NCBI RefSeq assembly: GCF_018691265.1
Contig: NW_024881313.1
Coordinates: 10,740,501 to 10,804,500, forward strand
Reading direction: 5' to 3'
Length of the DNA stretch: 64,000 bases
DNA from: Tyto alba
Taxonomy: Eukaryota > Chordata > Aves > Strigiformes > Tytonidae
Shown: one piece after another, positions 1 to 12,637 of the stretch
Position numbering within the stretch: the first letter of the stretch is position 1
How the letters are laid out: every line of letters begins with the position of its first letter
The notes under the pieces: model-generated
Databases searched by the model: none
What the model saw: only the letters and a program-made list of their open reading frames with translations
Told to the model about the DNA's origin: nothing
Program-made: the position numbers and the translations under genes

Positions 1-759
1 CAAGTCATATCAAAAGTTAAGAGTATCTGAAAAAATAGTGCTGGATTTTTCAGGAATAGTATATTATTGCAGGTCAATACTCCCTAAATTCATAAGCTTT
101 TAACATCTCCACGTGTGCTGCTATACTTTGCCCAATGATGTATTTTTTGTTCTTTGCAGATTATTTTTAATTGGAAAATTGTTTAATAAATCCTCACATT
201 TTATCTCATCAAAGAGAGACATAGTGTGTGTAAATATTCATTACCACTTCATGTTTAAAACCACTTTGATAAATTAACTTCATAACCTTTAGAGAACAGG
301 AAGAGACAGGAAGCCTGGATGTAACAGAGACAGTGCATAAAAAAATGGAATAAAAAAAATGTAACTCAACACAGTCATTTGAAAACGTGCTTAGAAAGAT
401 TTTGATTGTGTCTATTAGTAGAAAGGAGATTCACATCAGCTCTCTTAGAGGAGAAGATGAATTATCTGCTTGAGCTGCCAATCTCAGTCTTCTGTCTGTA
501 GAAGTAGCTTCGGCCACTGGCCTAATATAACTTTAAGGTCACTGTGAATCTAACTCCTGTGGATATTTAAGTTCAGCTGTCCTAGACAAGTAGCAGATAA
601 CATCTCTGCCTGCTGCCCACTCCTCACACTTGCATACCAAGCACTAGTCATCTAAGACTTTAATGACATCATGTTTTAGTTCAAATTTGACAATGCAGTC
701 TGGTCTCATGTAAAAGATTGTTACAATCATTTTCCTAACTTATTTCTTCAGTCCTTTAA
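1..759. other. No gene seen
   Basis: AT-rich unique-looking sequence. No repeat family, open frame of note or RNA gene was recognised. Confidence 0.6.
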
Positions 760-1425
760 AGGGTCAAATTTGTCCTTTCTCTTCATCCTTCTCCAAGTTT
801 GTTGTGTGAGGTCTGCACTGCTTGCCTTCACCCTTAAGGTTCTCCACAGCCTGTCTCCACCCCTCCATATCCTCCTTATTCACACCTGAGTCTTCACTGT
901 TCACTTCTTGTATCTTCAATCACCTTTATGCTTTCTCTCCCTCTGTTCTTTATGCTAGGGAAAAGCTCCCTGTGTAACTATGTACCCAGCTACTTTATCA
1001 TCCTCCTTTCACTCCCTCCTTAAAAACCTTTTATTTGGGGCCATAAATCTTAGCAAACAGCTGACAACAATTATGATGTGAATGTGCTTTGACCCCTATC
1101 AATCTTAGTCACCAATGTTGTCTCATTTTTTTTTTTTGTATTCCCCCATATGTCTGTATGTATCTACTGTCACTTATCATACACTTCAGATACATCTCCA
1201 TAATATTTACAAAGCTAGTTGCAGAATAGAGAAAATACCTGAAATAACTTTAAATGAAATGGCTTGGTCATGAGCAGTAGTCTCATGTACAGTATAGACA
1301 TGTCCTTAAATTATAAGCTTGCTGAAGCAGAGCCTGCTTTTTTGGCAGTAGCGTAGCTTCAGTTTGTAAACAGGTCTCCTAAGTATGAAGGCAATGCAAA
1401 TAATTACTAATAATGCCAACAAAAA
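760..1425 (+). mobile_element. Ancient sauropsid LINE/SINE-like repeat
   Basis: A pyrimidine-rich 5' part leads to CACTCCCTCCTTAAAAACC (about 1009). Then come GCTGACAACAATTATGATG and CCAATGTTGTCTCATTTTTT, and finally TTAAATTATAAGCTTGCTGA with GCAATGCAAATAATTACTA. These blocks occur in this order in an abundant old repeat of bird, turtle and crocodile genomes whose tail reads ATTGTAAGCTCTTTGGGGCA. I do not recall its library name with certainty. Divergence is high, so it is an old copy without coding capacity. Confidence 0.55.
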
Positions 1426-3345
1426 AACATCCTGTTACCAGACAAGCTGATTAGCAGCTGAAGTGAAAGTAGAGGTCTTGTCTGCATGAACTGTTGAGAA
1501 ACAAGCAAATAAAGTATCCTATATCACTTTGTACCAGCTCTCTTCAAGGTTTGCTTGTGCTAACGCTTAACAGCATATGCACATCATGCAATTTCTTCTG
1601 GTTTAATTAGAGATCTGTGAGGAGTGAATTCTCTGGAGATAAAATCTTCTGCTTATCCTATCCACTAATTATCTGCTTTTTCTTTGAACAGATATTTGAT
1701 ATTAGAATCTACTGTTCTTGTGTAGGGAAAAAAGTTATTCTGACCTGTGATGTGACATAATGCATAGTGAATGAATATAGAGAACATGATGAAATGTAGT
1801 TAGATTGGTCTTTGGAGTGCTCAGATATACAGCACAAAATTTTTTTTTTTTTTTTTTTTAAAGTACTAATATCAATTTAACTGCAAACCACTAGATGTTG
1901 TTATTCACAAACCAGGGAGGTTTGCTTTCCTAGCTAGTTTGTTTCATTTAGTTTATTGCTGAAAAAAATTGCCAGTTGTGTTACAACAGAGTGAGGCATT
2001 ATTGCTTTTGTATGAGAACAACATTTTGTATGAGATACAACAGCATTGTATGAGAAATATTTCAGATGCTGATGCACCTTGAAAGAATTCTAACAAAAGT
2101 TAAGAAGGTTGAAGGGCACAAATAATTTTGTCAAAAAGAATGATCAGTATTAGAAATAAGATAGTTCTGACACAGTAACAATGATTAGCAGCAGCTAGGT
2201 TCTGCTGTTCAGATGTTATCTTTCAGTTCTGGAGATGTTAATATTTCCACATTTTTCTTCACAATGTTACTGGATGAATCAGGTTTGACTGTTAAGAAAT
2301 ATGTTTACAGGGATCCTCGCTGCTCTCTAACAGGTAGGTCTATGATGTTGTATTATAAATTCTCCTTCTGAGGAAGTTGAAACAAGGAGGTAATACAAAT
2401 CGTGGCCAGTCACCACTTTGCTGGTTACAGTCAGGTTAACCAGCCAGCTGTCTGACATTGGTTGTAAAAGCAGTGTTTGCTTTGCCCTCGGCCACACGCT
2501 GCTCAGCCGTGTGGGGCATCCAGGGGGGTGGGAGGAAGCAGGCACCCCTTGGGGTCGGTGGCTGGAGAAGCTCCTGGAGCTGCTAATTTGATGCCCCCTC
2601 AGGCTGAGGAGGGCATGGTCCCCCTTCACTCTCCTAGGGGAGTGCCTCTAACCTCTAAGCTATTACGTGTGGTTCCTCTTTTGGATTTATTTTTGAAATA
2701 AAACAATGAGGTCTGCTCAAAGAGCAATTGCTAAAGCTTCCCTCAGGAGAGGATTTGGGGCTGAGGATCCCAAGTGGGAAGGGAGTGTCTGTCTGCTTAC
2801 AGCCTGAATGTAGGAATGGAAATTCCAGAGGAGAGAAGGGATTGCAGACATGATTGGCATTTCCTATTAACTAGACATAGGAGATTAGCAGCTCATTAGG
2901 AAGCTTCCCTTCACTGTATCATGTTTTTGGGAACATCTTTTGGCAGTGCCTAATTTTTCACCTAAATGGCTCTGAGAGGTTAGTCATCTAACTCAGGTCT
3001 CAGGACTCCAGTTGTGGGGTTAGAGGTGCCTGGCATTAACAATAATGTGAATGGTAGCAAGAGAATCTTGCCCTGGGTCATGCTGTCTACCTTCACTCTG
3101 ATTTATTAATTATCTCAGATGTGATAAAATATGACTCTTTTCAAAGGGCTTATGAACAGGACATTAGGATAGAGGGAACTTTTAGCTTTATTATTAAACT
3201 GTCAAGTTGTTCTTACCCTGACAACTGAACTCTACATGGCAGTCACTGACTTCATAAATTTCTGATCTCTCCTTAATATGCAGCACTTATATAAACAAGG
3301 CAGAGGACCAAAACTGTAATTTTATGTGTAAGAAGTCTCCAGCCA
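1426..3345. other. No gene seen; one GC-rich patch
   Basis: Mostly AT-rich unique sequence with a poly-T run at 1.84 kb. The patch 2470-2650 is GC-richer and open on both strands for 74-100 codons. The frames overlap antisense and match no known protein. Confidence 0.5.
1839..1859. repeat. Poly-T tract
   Basis: An uninterrupted run of about 20 T. Confidence 0.9.
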
Positions 3346-3440
3346 GGGGCCTGGCACCAGTTTTATGCCAGTGTGACTTCTTTGACTTCCAAGGAGTTAC
3401 TTCTAAAACATACTGATCAGGTGAGATCTACATCAGGTCT
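3346..3440. mobile_element. Ancient palindromic (MITE-like) repeat
   Basis: GCACCAGTTTTATGCCAGTG, then TTTGACTTCCAAGGAGTTAC and a GATCAGGTGAGATC end, matches a palindromic element abundant in sauropsids (consensus style: ACACCAGTGTAACTCCATTG...GGAGTTACTCCTGA). The copy is diverged and has no coding capacity. Confidence 0.55.
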
Positions 3441-3575
3441 ACAATACAGCAGATAGTTCAGTTTGTTACCCTCACTTTGTATTCCAGTCTTTATAATAAA
3501 GTTAATGTATTTATGAGGAAGGCATAAATAAAATACTGCAAAAGTACTGGAGAAGGAATATTTTCCTTTAGGCAA

Positions 3576-3613
3576 ATTATATACATATATATATTATATA
3601 TACATATATATAA
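3576..3613. repeat. (TA)n-rich microsatellite
   Basis: TA repeats interrupted by two TACA units form a near-palindromic AT stretch. Confidence 0.85.
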
Positions 3614-4003
3614 AACAGACTTTGCCACTTGAATAAATCCCATGATACTTTCACAGAAGTAGGAGCATTAACCACAAAATCCCAGTGGAATTTCATTCCT
3701 CTTTCTTTCCATATAAATAATCTTGCACTTGGAAGTTAGAATTCTTCTTGCCTGCACCTGGAGCCAGGCAGGTCTCCTAGAAGCCCCCACCAGCCAGACT
3801 GAATTTTCAGGGTTTACATCATTGACATATACGGAAATCATAGCTCCCAATGAACGGGGACAGTTAATGACATTTGTACAGACAAGGCCACTTCGTCAGA
3901 TAAATTGTAGATATCTAAATTCAAAAGAGGGAGTCAGAGAGTTTACTTTCCATCACCACCTAACTAATGGCTAGAATTAAAACAGATAAGTGGGACGGCA
4001 AAT

Positions 4004-4080
4004 CTTTAGCTTATTGATTAAGTACACAGGCATGGTGTGTGCAAGATCTGGATTTTGATCTGTGTTCACTGGACTGTTTA
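4004..4080 (+). mobile_element. MIR-like SINE head
   Basis: The stretch TTATTGATTAAGTACACAGG, then AAGATCTGGATTTTGATC, resembles the tRNA-derived head of MIR-type SINEs, with its A box and degenerate B box. The central core was not found downstream, so this is a partial, uncertain copy. Confidence 0.4.
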
Positions 4081-6681
4081 CGCCTTGTTGCATTCAATGG
4101 TCTTGGTGAATAACAAACAAACAGACAAATGAGACCAGACTGTGAGAGCAGTCCCTGGTCTTCTGCTTGGATCGACACGGCCAGACACCACCGAGGACCA
4201 CCACTGCCCTGCATAGCCAAGCTGCTCATCCAGCCCTGTGGCTACTGGCCCCCAGTGGGGCAACACAGCTGCTGTGGGGGGTTCCCGGCACCTTTGGGAC
4301 CCTTCTATTCTGCATGGAGTCTTCCTTCTGGAGGTAAAAACATACACCTGAACCCCTCAAAGACTGCTGAGGAAAGGGAAACATAACTTCATTGACTTGT
4401 TGGCGGGACTGTTATGATGAAAAAGATGTGCTGTGCTGTGAGAAGGGACAGACTTCTCACTAATTTAGCATTAACCAGAAGGGCAGTTCTGAGGGCTGCT
4501 GTAACACAGCTGGGCCTGTCCTCTTGAAAGGTTCAAAAAAATAACTTGTTTGAGCCATACCCTTGCACCCAGATCTTGGTTCCATACTGAGTTACAGGAG
4601 GATAGTTCCCTGCCTTGTAAACCACCTGCCTGTCTTCAGAAATGATACTGGGGGCTGGGCATCCATATAGGTGCTCTGGCTTACCCTCCTAGGGTGAGGG
4701 GACATCTTCTTAGCCAGTGGGATGCCTACATTTTATTTATTATTGTGGTCTTGAGTATCACTTGGTGTTAAACCTGAGGCTACCTCTATATTTCAGTTGG
4801 GGTCTAGATAGCTCAGTCCTAGAATAATACTTCATCTTGCTGCTGGAAATGGTGTATCCCATAGTAGGTTTAGGTTAAATTGCCTTGTCTGGTTTACCTA
4901 GTGTTTGAGCCACGTTGCTTTAAGCAATCTAAAGGTATCTCTGTATCAGTCTGATGTCTGCAGCATGAGGTGCTTAATTGTGGAATCCTCCACAGACTTA
5001 ACTAATTCAGTCTTGAACAGCAGATAAGATGAATCATGAATGACTATTTTTGTAATAATGTTTCTGATTAAAAAATTCAAATTTCGGATCACTTTTTTTT
5101 TGTGATGCTGGCCCAGCTACTCTCACAAAAAAGTACTTTGAAAGAGAATCTTTTTTAACATGGAAGAAATTTCAGAAGCAGAAAATGTAAGAAAAGCTTG
5201 ACAGACAAAAAATGCTGACTCTTTGATATCCTTGATTAGAAATCCTGTAATTGGGTATCATGTCAGTTATCATGTTACTGGCAGCAATCATTGGCAATAC
5301 ATCTAAATCTCTTTTCTTTCTCTCTCAAACACTGTCATTCATTTGGGTGCCTATTCATGCATAACGTAATAGCCCTGGGGTGCAATTAATTTTAGCATCT
5401 ACAGAACTTAGTATGACAAAAAACATTGGCAGTGTCATGTGCTTAACAGAATGTTGTATGAAATCACCTTTATTGAGGGAAAAAAAAAAAAAAAAGGAAA
5501 TTAGCCATGGACACAAATATATTAACTGACTTAATAATTTACTAATGAAGTCAGTTATATTTTCTGATAATGCATTCTACTATTGTGTCACTGTCCCAGC
5601 TGTTTCAAATCTTTGGAGGACTGCCTAGCAGGAGAGGTGTTCAGTTCTGGGGAAGGATGTAGCATAGAAAACTCTCAAAGAAAACTAAGCATAATTGAAG
5701 TTGACTGTTACAATGCCTAACATAGGAACTTGATTTCTCTAAGCAGATGTGGAAGAGATATTCTATAACTTAGGCTAATACATGAAGTAGGAGTAACAGT
5801 TTTCTCTGTGAAAATAAAGAAAACCCATGTATCATTGCTAGGATTTCAAGTTTTACACTCTCAGCTTAAAAAAGGTTTTATTTTCTTATCTTTCTTTTGA
5901 TTACCAATGACAGCAAAAAAGGCCTGGCTCACTCAATCCAGAAGTTCCTTGCAAAATAATAAAGCAAAATGATGAATAGGAAATTGATGTAGGAATGATT
6001 TCTTCTTCCTGGTTATGGAAAGTGTACCATGGTCACAGTCACCTTTGAAGGTGGTTCTTCCTGACTCAGAAGCTCTAAGATCTTCATTGTTATCCTGTAA
6101 AATAAGCAGTTCTGTTTCACGATGTCCTTGTAAGTGTAAGATCCACCTTTCTAACATTTTGCAAAGTATTTTACAAATGTGTCTGGTTTAGGCATTACAA
6201 GAGTAGAGGAACAAACAGAGATGAGAACCGTGATCCAAAACATCCGATATTAACTCTCCTGCCTCTTTTCCCAGGAGATGAGAAAAAAGCAAGGTGTCTT
6301 CTCACCTCATCCTGTTGTGGGCAATAAAGAGGTAATGTTTATCAGAATTGCTCCCATTTTTCCAGCCTCTATCATAATTTTTAAGGGGAAGGTCCAGCCA
6401 TATGAATTTCTCTTCTTACTGTCCCAAGCAGATATGCTATGAATAGTGATCTCTTGCTCTGTTAGGTTGTTGTAACAAAACAATTATTTGGAAGGGCATT
6501 GGAAAGATATTTAAAAAAGAGGAAAAACCAAGCTGTGTATTGAACTAGTGAAAATACTTTAAAAAATATCATTGTAATAACAATTTTAATTATTTGAAAA
6601 TGAATTAAGATTCAGTCATCTTTTGAAGGTCTAAGGGCAAAGTAAAGATACCATACAATGTAGTGGTACTTCTAACTCTAA

Positions 6682-6742
6682 TTTTCCTTTTTTTTTTTTT
6701 TTTTTTTTAATTTTTTTTTTTTTTATTTTATTTTTTTTTTAA
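6682..6742. repeat. Poly-T tract
   Basis: About 60 bases are nearly all T, with a few A and two C. It is the longest homopolymer region in the window. Confidence 0.9.
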
Positions 6743-7022
6743 TGAAGAAACAATTATTGCATGGTTAGCGCTACTAAAACTGTAAGGGCCAGATGGAGCT
6801 CTTCACTTGAAGAAAGTCTGAAATATAAAGACTTAAATAAATGATACAGTAAAAGCTTGTTAATTTTCATTCTGCTAATCTGCCCACTGAATAATTAACA
6901 CACAAAAAGGTATTCTCTTCTCAGCTTCTCAGCAAGTATTTGATGTTTCAGTATTATAGTATGGTTTTGATTCACAAAGAATTTGTTAGTTCACAAGTTA
7001 TAATACAGAACATTTGTTATGA

Positions 7023-7148
7023 GCTAGCATTGTAATTATTATATGGTAATATACATTATATTATTATATTACTATATTATTACACTATATCATTATATAT
7101 TGTTAAAATTATATGCACACTATATATATGCATATATATATTATTATG
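7023..7148. repeat. AT-rich low-complexity block
   Basis: About 125 bases consist almost only of TA, TTA and ATT steps, with ATGCACAC and ATGCATAT as the few interruptions. Confidence 0.85.
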
Positions 7149-10100
7149 AAGAGTAATTGAAATGATAAAGTTATTAAAAAATATAGTTGTTGTTTCTTTT
7201 ATATAACTATTTCCCTGCCATTAAATGCAGGCATGATGTACTCAGAAACTTCACCTCTTTCCCCATGAATCTCTCTCCGGATTTTATTAATGAAATTGTT
7301 AGACCATAGAGATGAAAAAGTGTAGGGGTTAAAGGTGACTAGTCTCTCATGCTTTCTTCTTTATTTTCTTCTGAGAGACATGGGAGGCCACCTAGGAACT
7401 ATGTTTCCTGTTGCCCTAAACAGATATGGTAGGACTAGTCATTCCTCGCCCTACTTTGTTATTGTTGGTAACTGTGTTTTAGGTCTAGACTACTAGCTAG
7501 GATACTGGGGAGATTTTCAGAAGTAAGATAAGAACAACTTAGGATATCTACTGAACTGTCATAGGTAGATTTGAAAATCATACCGTTAAAGTTTGGTAAT
7601 CTTTTGATGATATAAGGACAATTGATTTATCTATGTAAAATGTAATTACCATGCTGTTATGAGACCTGATTATTACTGGATTTAATCCAGAATATACTTA
7701 TTTCCAACCTAAATATATTTTGATAATTTTCATTGAAATAGCTCCCTCCAGGGATCAGGTATGTATTCATAGAGCTCATGGTGGCTCAGTTGTTGGACAT
7801 AGACTTGAGTCCTTCCACTGCATTTATCTGATTTCAGCTGATTATTATTATTTTTAATAAATCAAATAATTTCAAGTGAGGTAAAACCTGAAATATGACT
7901 CTGGTTCTTCCATGCCAGTTGCTCACTTGTTCATTATAGTCAGTCTCTTATTTTCTCAAGAATAACTAGAATTGTAGTAAAAAAGTTTTAGAATTGGTCA
8001 TGACTGTCATAAAGTTAATTTAAGAATATCATACTAAGATAATACATGAGGTAAAAAAATAGGTTTTTATTTTTTTTCAATATCCAGAAAAAAAATCTCT
8101 TCAGTACCTCTACTTAAAATTGATGTCAACAGGAGTAACATTCAGTTTGGGCTAAACTGTCTACTTTTCCAATAGGAGTGACATTTTGAAAGCACAAACA
8201 GAATATTCAGTGACATAGGGAAGAAATTTGATGAATTACAATGCACCCAGTGATGCAGTTTCAAATGTGTAAGGCCAAAGAATATCAATAAGTCTGAGTG
8301 GTCATCATCTCTCCAGAGAACCAAACACTGTTGGCTTGCTGTTAGTATATGCCCTCTGCTAGAGAAGCCATTGACTGACAATGACAATCTTACTCACTAC
8401 CCACATTTTATACCGAAAGAGATTGTGACAAGACAATCTATTCAGTCCAAATGGCCTAAGCCTCCATACTGATTGGAAATGATTTTGACCATTTTGGTAG
8501 AAGATAACATGTCAAATATTATCAGTAACTTTCCACATATGATTGGAAAAAGGAGCCTGAAAAAGTCTGTTCTATTATGTCAGCAAGGTGCATTTTTTTG
8601 TTACTGAATCAAAATCAGCTTCTGCTGGTTCCAGGATGGGAAAGTCCCTTCAAGGGCTCCATTGCATATTTCATGCCAAATACTGTAGTGCTCTTAGGGA
8701 TCTACTATTCAGCTGAAATTATATGCTGGCTTCTACATATCTGGCTTTTGTACCTAGATGAGCCATTCAGCAGAGACCAAATAGGGCAAAAATGCATCTT
8801 TGCTGAAAAAAGATGGTGTCTCCCTGGCTGGGCTATATATGTGTACGTATATATATATGTATTATACCTCTATTAGTGATACAGGAATCACAGCATTGCA
8901 GAAGAAATAGTGTTCCTAGGTAGCTATAGGAAACATGGCTTAATTTGAAAAAATGAATCTTCTCCTTCATCTAGCTTAATGATGGTATATTCCTTTAACC
9001 ATTGGCACAGAAGCTCAGCACAGACACTCTCGTTCCCACATACTTGGATGAGAAGCTGACCTATTGTACTCAAACGTGATGCACATACTGATTCTCAGCA
9101 TGCCAACACTCATGCCCATCTGCTCAGATGGCATTGTGCCCACTGCAAAGGTGGGATGCCATTCTCCAGAGACCTAGGTGCCAATTGCCTATGGATTTAA
9201 AAGGATATTTTAGAGAATACAAAAAGTGATGCTTTCTTTGTGGGTGTCATTTATGATGCCACAACCTAGTTCAAACATTGTTTGTTTGCACCAGGCAAAA
9301 TTTTGCTAATTCTGCCTTACAGCAAGTATCACCAGAAATATGGTCTCTGAAATGATTCATAGACAAAATTCCAGACTGAAAAAAAAAAATCTTAAAAATG
9401 TTGCTAGGCAGAGTCAGCAACCATAAGGTAGAAACTCCCCTAAAGTTGTCCCTACTTTTAAAAAGAAACAATTAGAAAATTGCTGAAGGCATAAAAGCCA
9501 AGAAACAAGTATCTGGAGGGGAGGGTATCCACCACACCCACTGCTGGGACATGGAGCTTCATACAGCTGTGTCTCTCCCTTCTCAGCTCTCCTTGCTTTA
9601 TTTTGGAAAATGCAGTTTCTTTCAAATCAAAGTGGTTGCACACAAAGCTCAATATGCAATCAGTCAGATTTGCAAAAAGACTCTGTGTGTACCAAAACAA
9701 ATGTCCGTATTCCTCTCCGGGAGAAAGAAAAAAGAACTGGAATGGGGGAGGAATAGGATTCTCATATCACTTAAGCTTGTTTCACCTTTTTCTTTTGGCT
9801 CAGTCAGCTTTTAAAGATAGGAAATTTTAGTTTACTAAAATTTTTTGGACATCCAAAGACTTCTGAATCTTTCTAGAAGCAAGCAAATACCATGCTCTGA
9901 TATTAGATATTTGGATATGGATAAACTTGTATCAGAAATGCCCTTCTGTCTGAAACACATGGGTGATGGCAGTAGGAGATCACACAGGTTAAGACTCTGT
10001 TGGAGGCATCACAACCTAACACATTAAGGAGCCCTGAAGAAGAAAATGTAGGACAGCAGAACTGGTAAAAAGTGAGGGGAAGCAGAGTTAGATGAATCCT

Positions 10101-10815
10101 GTTGCTGAGTTTGATGAATAGTTCCTCAAATTGCCATCCAGATCACTGCCTTATCCAGATCGGGATTGATTGGATTTCACACAAAGTGGGTCATTTGTGT
10201 TTGACTACACAGTCACTGCTGAGGGAAGAGTGACATCCCACAGAGGGTCACTGTCTGTTGAAAGGGTGCTCACTGCTTCCCAGCAGCACGTCTACCAGGG
10301 CGTGGGTGCGTGCTGCCATGTCCACTGCTTGTCACTTTTGTGTGTCACTTCTGAAATCTTAGGGAGTATAGGTCTTTCTCTGTATCACACTGTTGATGAA
10401 AGTTATTATTTAAGACCTATTTTGCAATGGATTTTTGACAAATGTGTATGTTACACTTTTCACAATGAATGCAAGAAATGTTGTGATTCCTCAGTTCAGG
10501 ATTTAGTTTGCACACAGTCACTTACATGTCTGTACATATTTATTTTGCAGTATGTAGAGAAAAAAAAAAAAAAAAAAGAGCTTGTTTCTGTGGTATGGCT
10601 TTTAGAATAAATGTTGAAAAGTTTGCACTGAACATTAACAGAACAACATCCTTAAAATTCCAGTACCTTAAGCCTTAGCATTTAATCTTCACTCAAATCT
10701 ATGCCAGAACATGAAAGCAGAACCCCAAATGGCCCATCTATAAAGATATTTCAGTTACAACTTCAGCAAAGAGGGTGAGGGATCCTTTATCTCCAGATAG
10801 GAGTCTTTTACTTGT

Positions 10816-10839
10816 GACATAGAAAAGGACATAGAAAAG
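10816..10839 (+). repeat. 12-bp tandem duplication
   Basis: GACATAGAAAAG occurs twice in direct succession without a mismatch. Confidence 0.85.
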
Positions 10840-11054
10840 GATAATATGTCTCACACATCTACACCAGCAGGGAATAATTCTACAATGTTTTTATATCTTG
10901 CTGAGAACTTAATTCTGCTCAGAAAGTTTCAGGAACAAGCCTAGATTTCTTCTCACTCTCTGCTAATTATGTTGTATGCTTTCCATTTTCCAATTTTGAA
11001 AATGACTAGATGTGTTTTTGGAATGGTTGCCATGATCAGACATTAACACACATT

Positions 11055-11162
11055 ATTGAGCTCAATAAAGGGCTAACTGGATGAAGTGTAATGGCTTGTG
11101 ATTTACAGAGGTCAGACTAATGCTCTCTTCTGGCCATCAAACTTTATGAATCTGATTTTCTC
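11055..11162 (+). mobile_element. CR1 3' tail
   Basis: The stretch GATTTACAGAGGTCAGACTA, then TCTTCTGGCC and CTTTATGAATCTG, is the usual 3' end of older sauropsid CR1/L3-like LINEs in plus orientation. The block before it, CTAACTGGATGAAGTGTAAT, also fits. Only about 100 bases remain, as expected of a strongly 5'-truncated insertion. Confidence 0.75.
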
Positions 11163-12029
11163 TGAAAGGTTCTGGTCTCCTCAGAACATTATTTATAAAA
11201 TAAACTAACTGAAATCAGAAACAAGTTTGAAAAGAAACTGCTTACATCTCATTTCTGTTTCTGCTGCCTATCTTGTCCATAGCACAATAGAGATATGGAA
11301 AATAATCTGCACATTAAGCATGTATACTTAGCTAATTTTACAAATGGTTTTGAGGTTATAGTTGTTATGTCTACCTTATATATAATGAATGGGTTTATTT
11401 TCCTCTCCTTCTTCTTTCTTTTCCTGCAAAGCAGAGACTGTGCAAGTGGCCTATACCCCCAATCAATGGTGTCTGCACAATTAACTACTAGAAAAGAGCC
11501 AAGCCCACTAGGTAGCTGACAGCTGCTTGAATTTAGGCTGACACCTTTAAACAGGAATAGAGATAGCAAACATAGCTGATGCTGGGATGTCTCCATGGGG
11601 AATACGGTAGATTAGCTAGCTCAGGATGTAACTTCTGTTGCATAAATACAAACTACTGAGCATTTTATGGGCCCAATCCTTTTAAGAACCAGGCTGGCAG
11701 CATCTCCATATCCCACTGAATGTGCAGGAAAAGTGAAGATAGCTGTGTTATCTGTAGTGTTTCCTTATAATTTTTGGTTTTGTGGATCAGGTCAATTATT
11801 TTTTAAGTCCACTCTATGGAGCTAATAAGAGAAGAGTCTTTTAAGATGCTTAATTACATAGAGAAAGGAAGAAAAACAGACAATGGACAGAAGGAGCATA
11901 GAAATTGATCCACTGTCTAACCACAGTGAAGTAGAACAGCAGGACTGAATTGAAGAGCAGTAGTTTGTGACTGGACAAACTCCAGAAGGAATTCAGACAT
12001 TAGCATGAAGTAATTTAACTTTTAATACG

Positions 12030-12070
12030 TCCTCCTTCCTTTCTTTCTTCCTTTACTGTCCTTCCTCCCT
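12030..12070. repeat. Pyrimidine (CT) tract
   Basis: CCTCCTTCCTTTCTTTCTTC and the following 20 bases are almost all C or T. Confidence 0.85.
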
Positions 12071-12489
12071 AGTTCACAGTTTATTCAGGAAAGAGTTCTA
12101 GAGCTGAAAACCTTAAGTACAAATGAAGATGGTGTCAGATGTATCTTTTCATGTTATGGTTATTTTTAGCACCTAATGAGAGGTGTAGAGACAGACATTA
12201 AAGACAACACACACCTAAAAGGACCAGCCCAAGTCACTGTACTGTCATTTTAATCTTTCTCATAGTTCATTCAAATTAATCTTCTCAAGAAATAGCTAAG
12301 ATTTCCTAGATTGTTACGATAGATGCAAAGCTGAGTTAGGAACTGGAACATGATTATTTATATTTCAACTGCATGTAACATATCCTACCAAGGATGCAAA
12401 CATTAAATTGATACAGGGAAAGCAGTCTTTTCCATGAGGGTTTTATGTTCTAAGGAAACAAGATAATCAAAGAAAGAGAGAAAAAGAAA

Positions 12490-12637
12490 TATCATCATCC
12501 CTACCTAAGACAATGGAAGGCAAGACACAGAGATTTTGAGCATTTAACACATGGCCATGCAGAAATAAGTGACAGCTGTAGGATTTAAACCAGATCTCCT
12601 GACTTTCCATCCAATCCAGCTCTATAATTATTAATTT
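12490..12637 (-). mobile_element. MIR SINE
   Basis: Read on the plus strand it shows the antisense order of MIR: CAAGACACAGAGATTTTGAG, CACATGGCCATGCAGAAATA, AGTGACAGCTGTAGGATTTA, AACCAGATCTCCTGACTTTC, then the tRNA-like head. About 145 bases are preserved, close to the length of a full MIR core plus head. It is one of the clearest SINE copies in the window. Confidence 0.75.

Larger units (their letters stand above)
4081..11054. other. No gene seen; GC-rich patch and low-complexity DNA
   Basis: The patch 4130-4340 is GC-rich, with overlapping frames of 72-89 codons on both strands, none recognisable. Poly-A at 5480-5495, the poly-T tract at 6.7 kb, the AT block at 7.0 kb and poly-A at 10560-10577 are the only simple repeats of size. 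A 146-codon plus-strand frame at 10170-10610 ends in the poly-A-encoded lysine run and looks like chance. Confidence 0.5.

Noticed and set aside
8900..9200. Possible palindromic repeat around GAGACCTAGGTGCCAATTGC
   Set aside because: Only about 20 bases resemble a known sauropsid palindromic element and the other arm is missing.
10170..10610. 146-codon plus-strand frame
   Set aside because: No domain is recognisable, the frame runs through a poly-A tract that gives six lysines, and there is no promoter or splice context.
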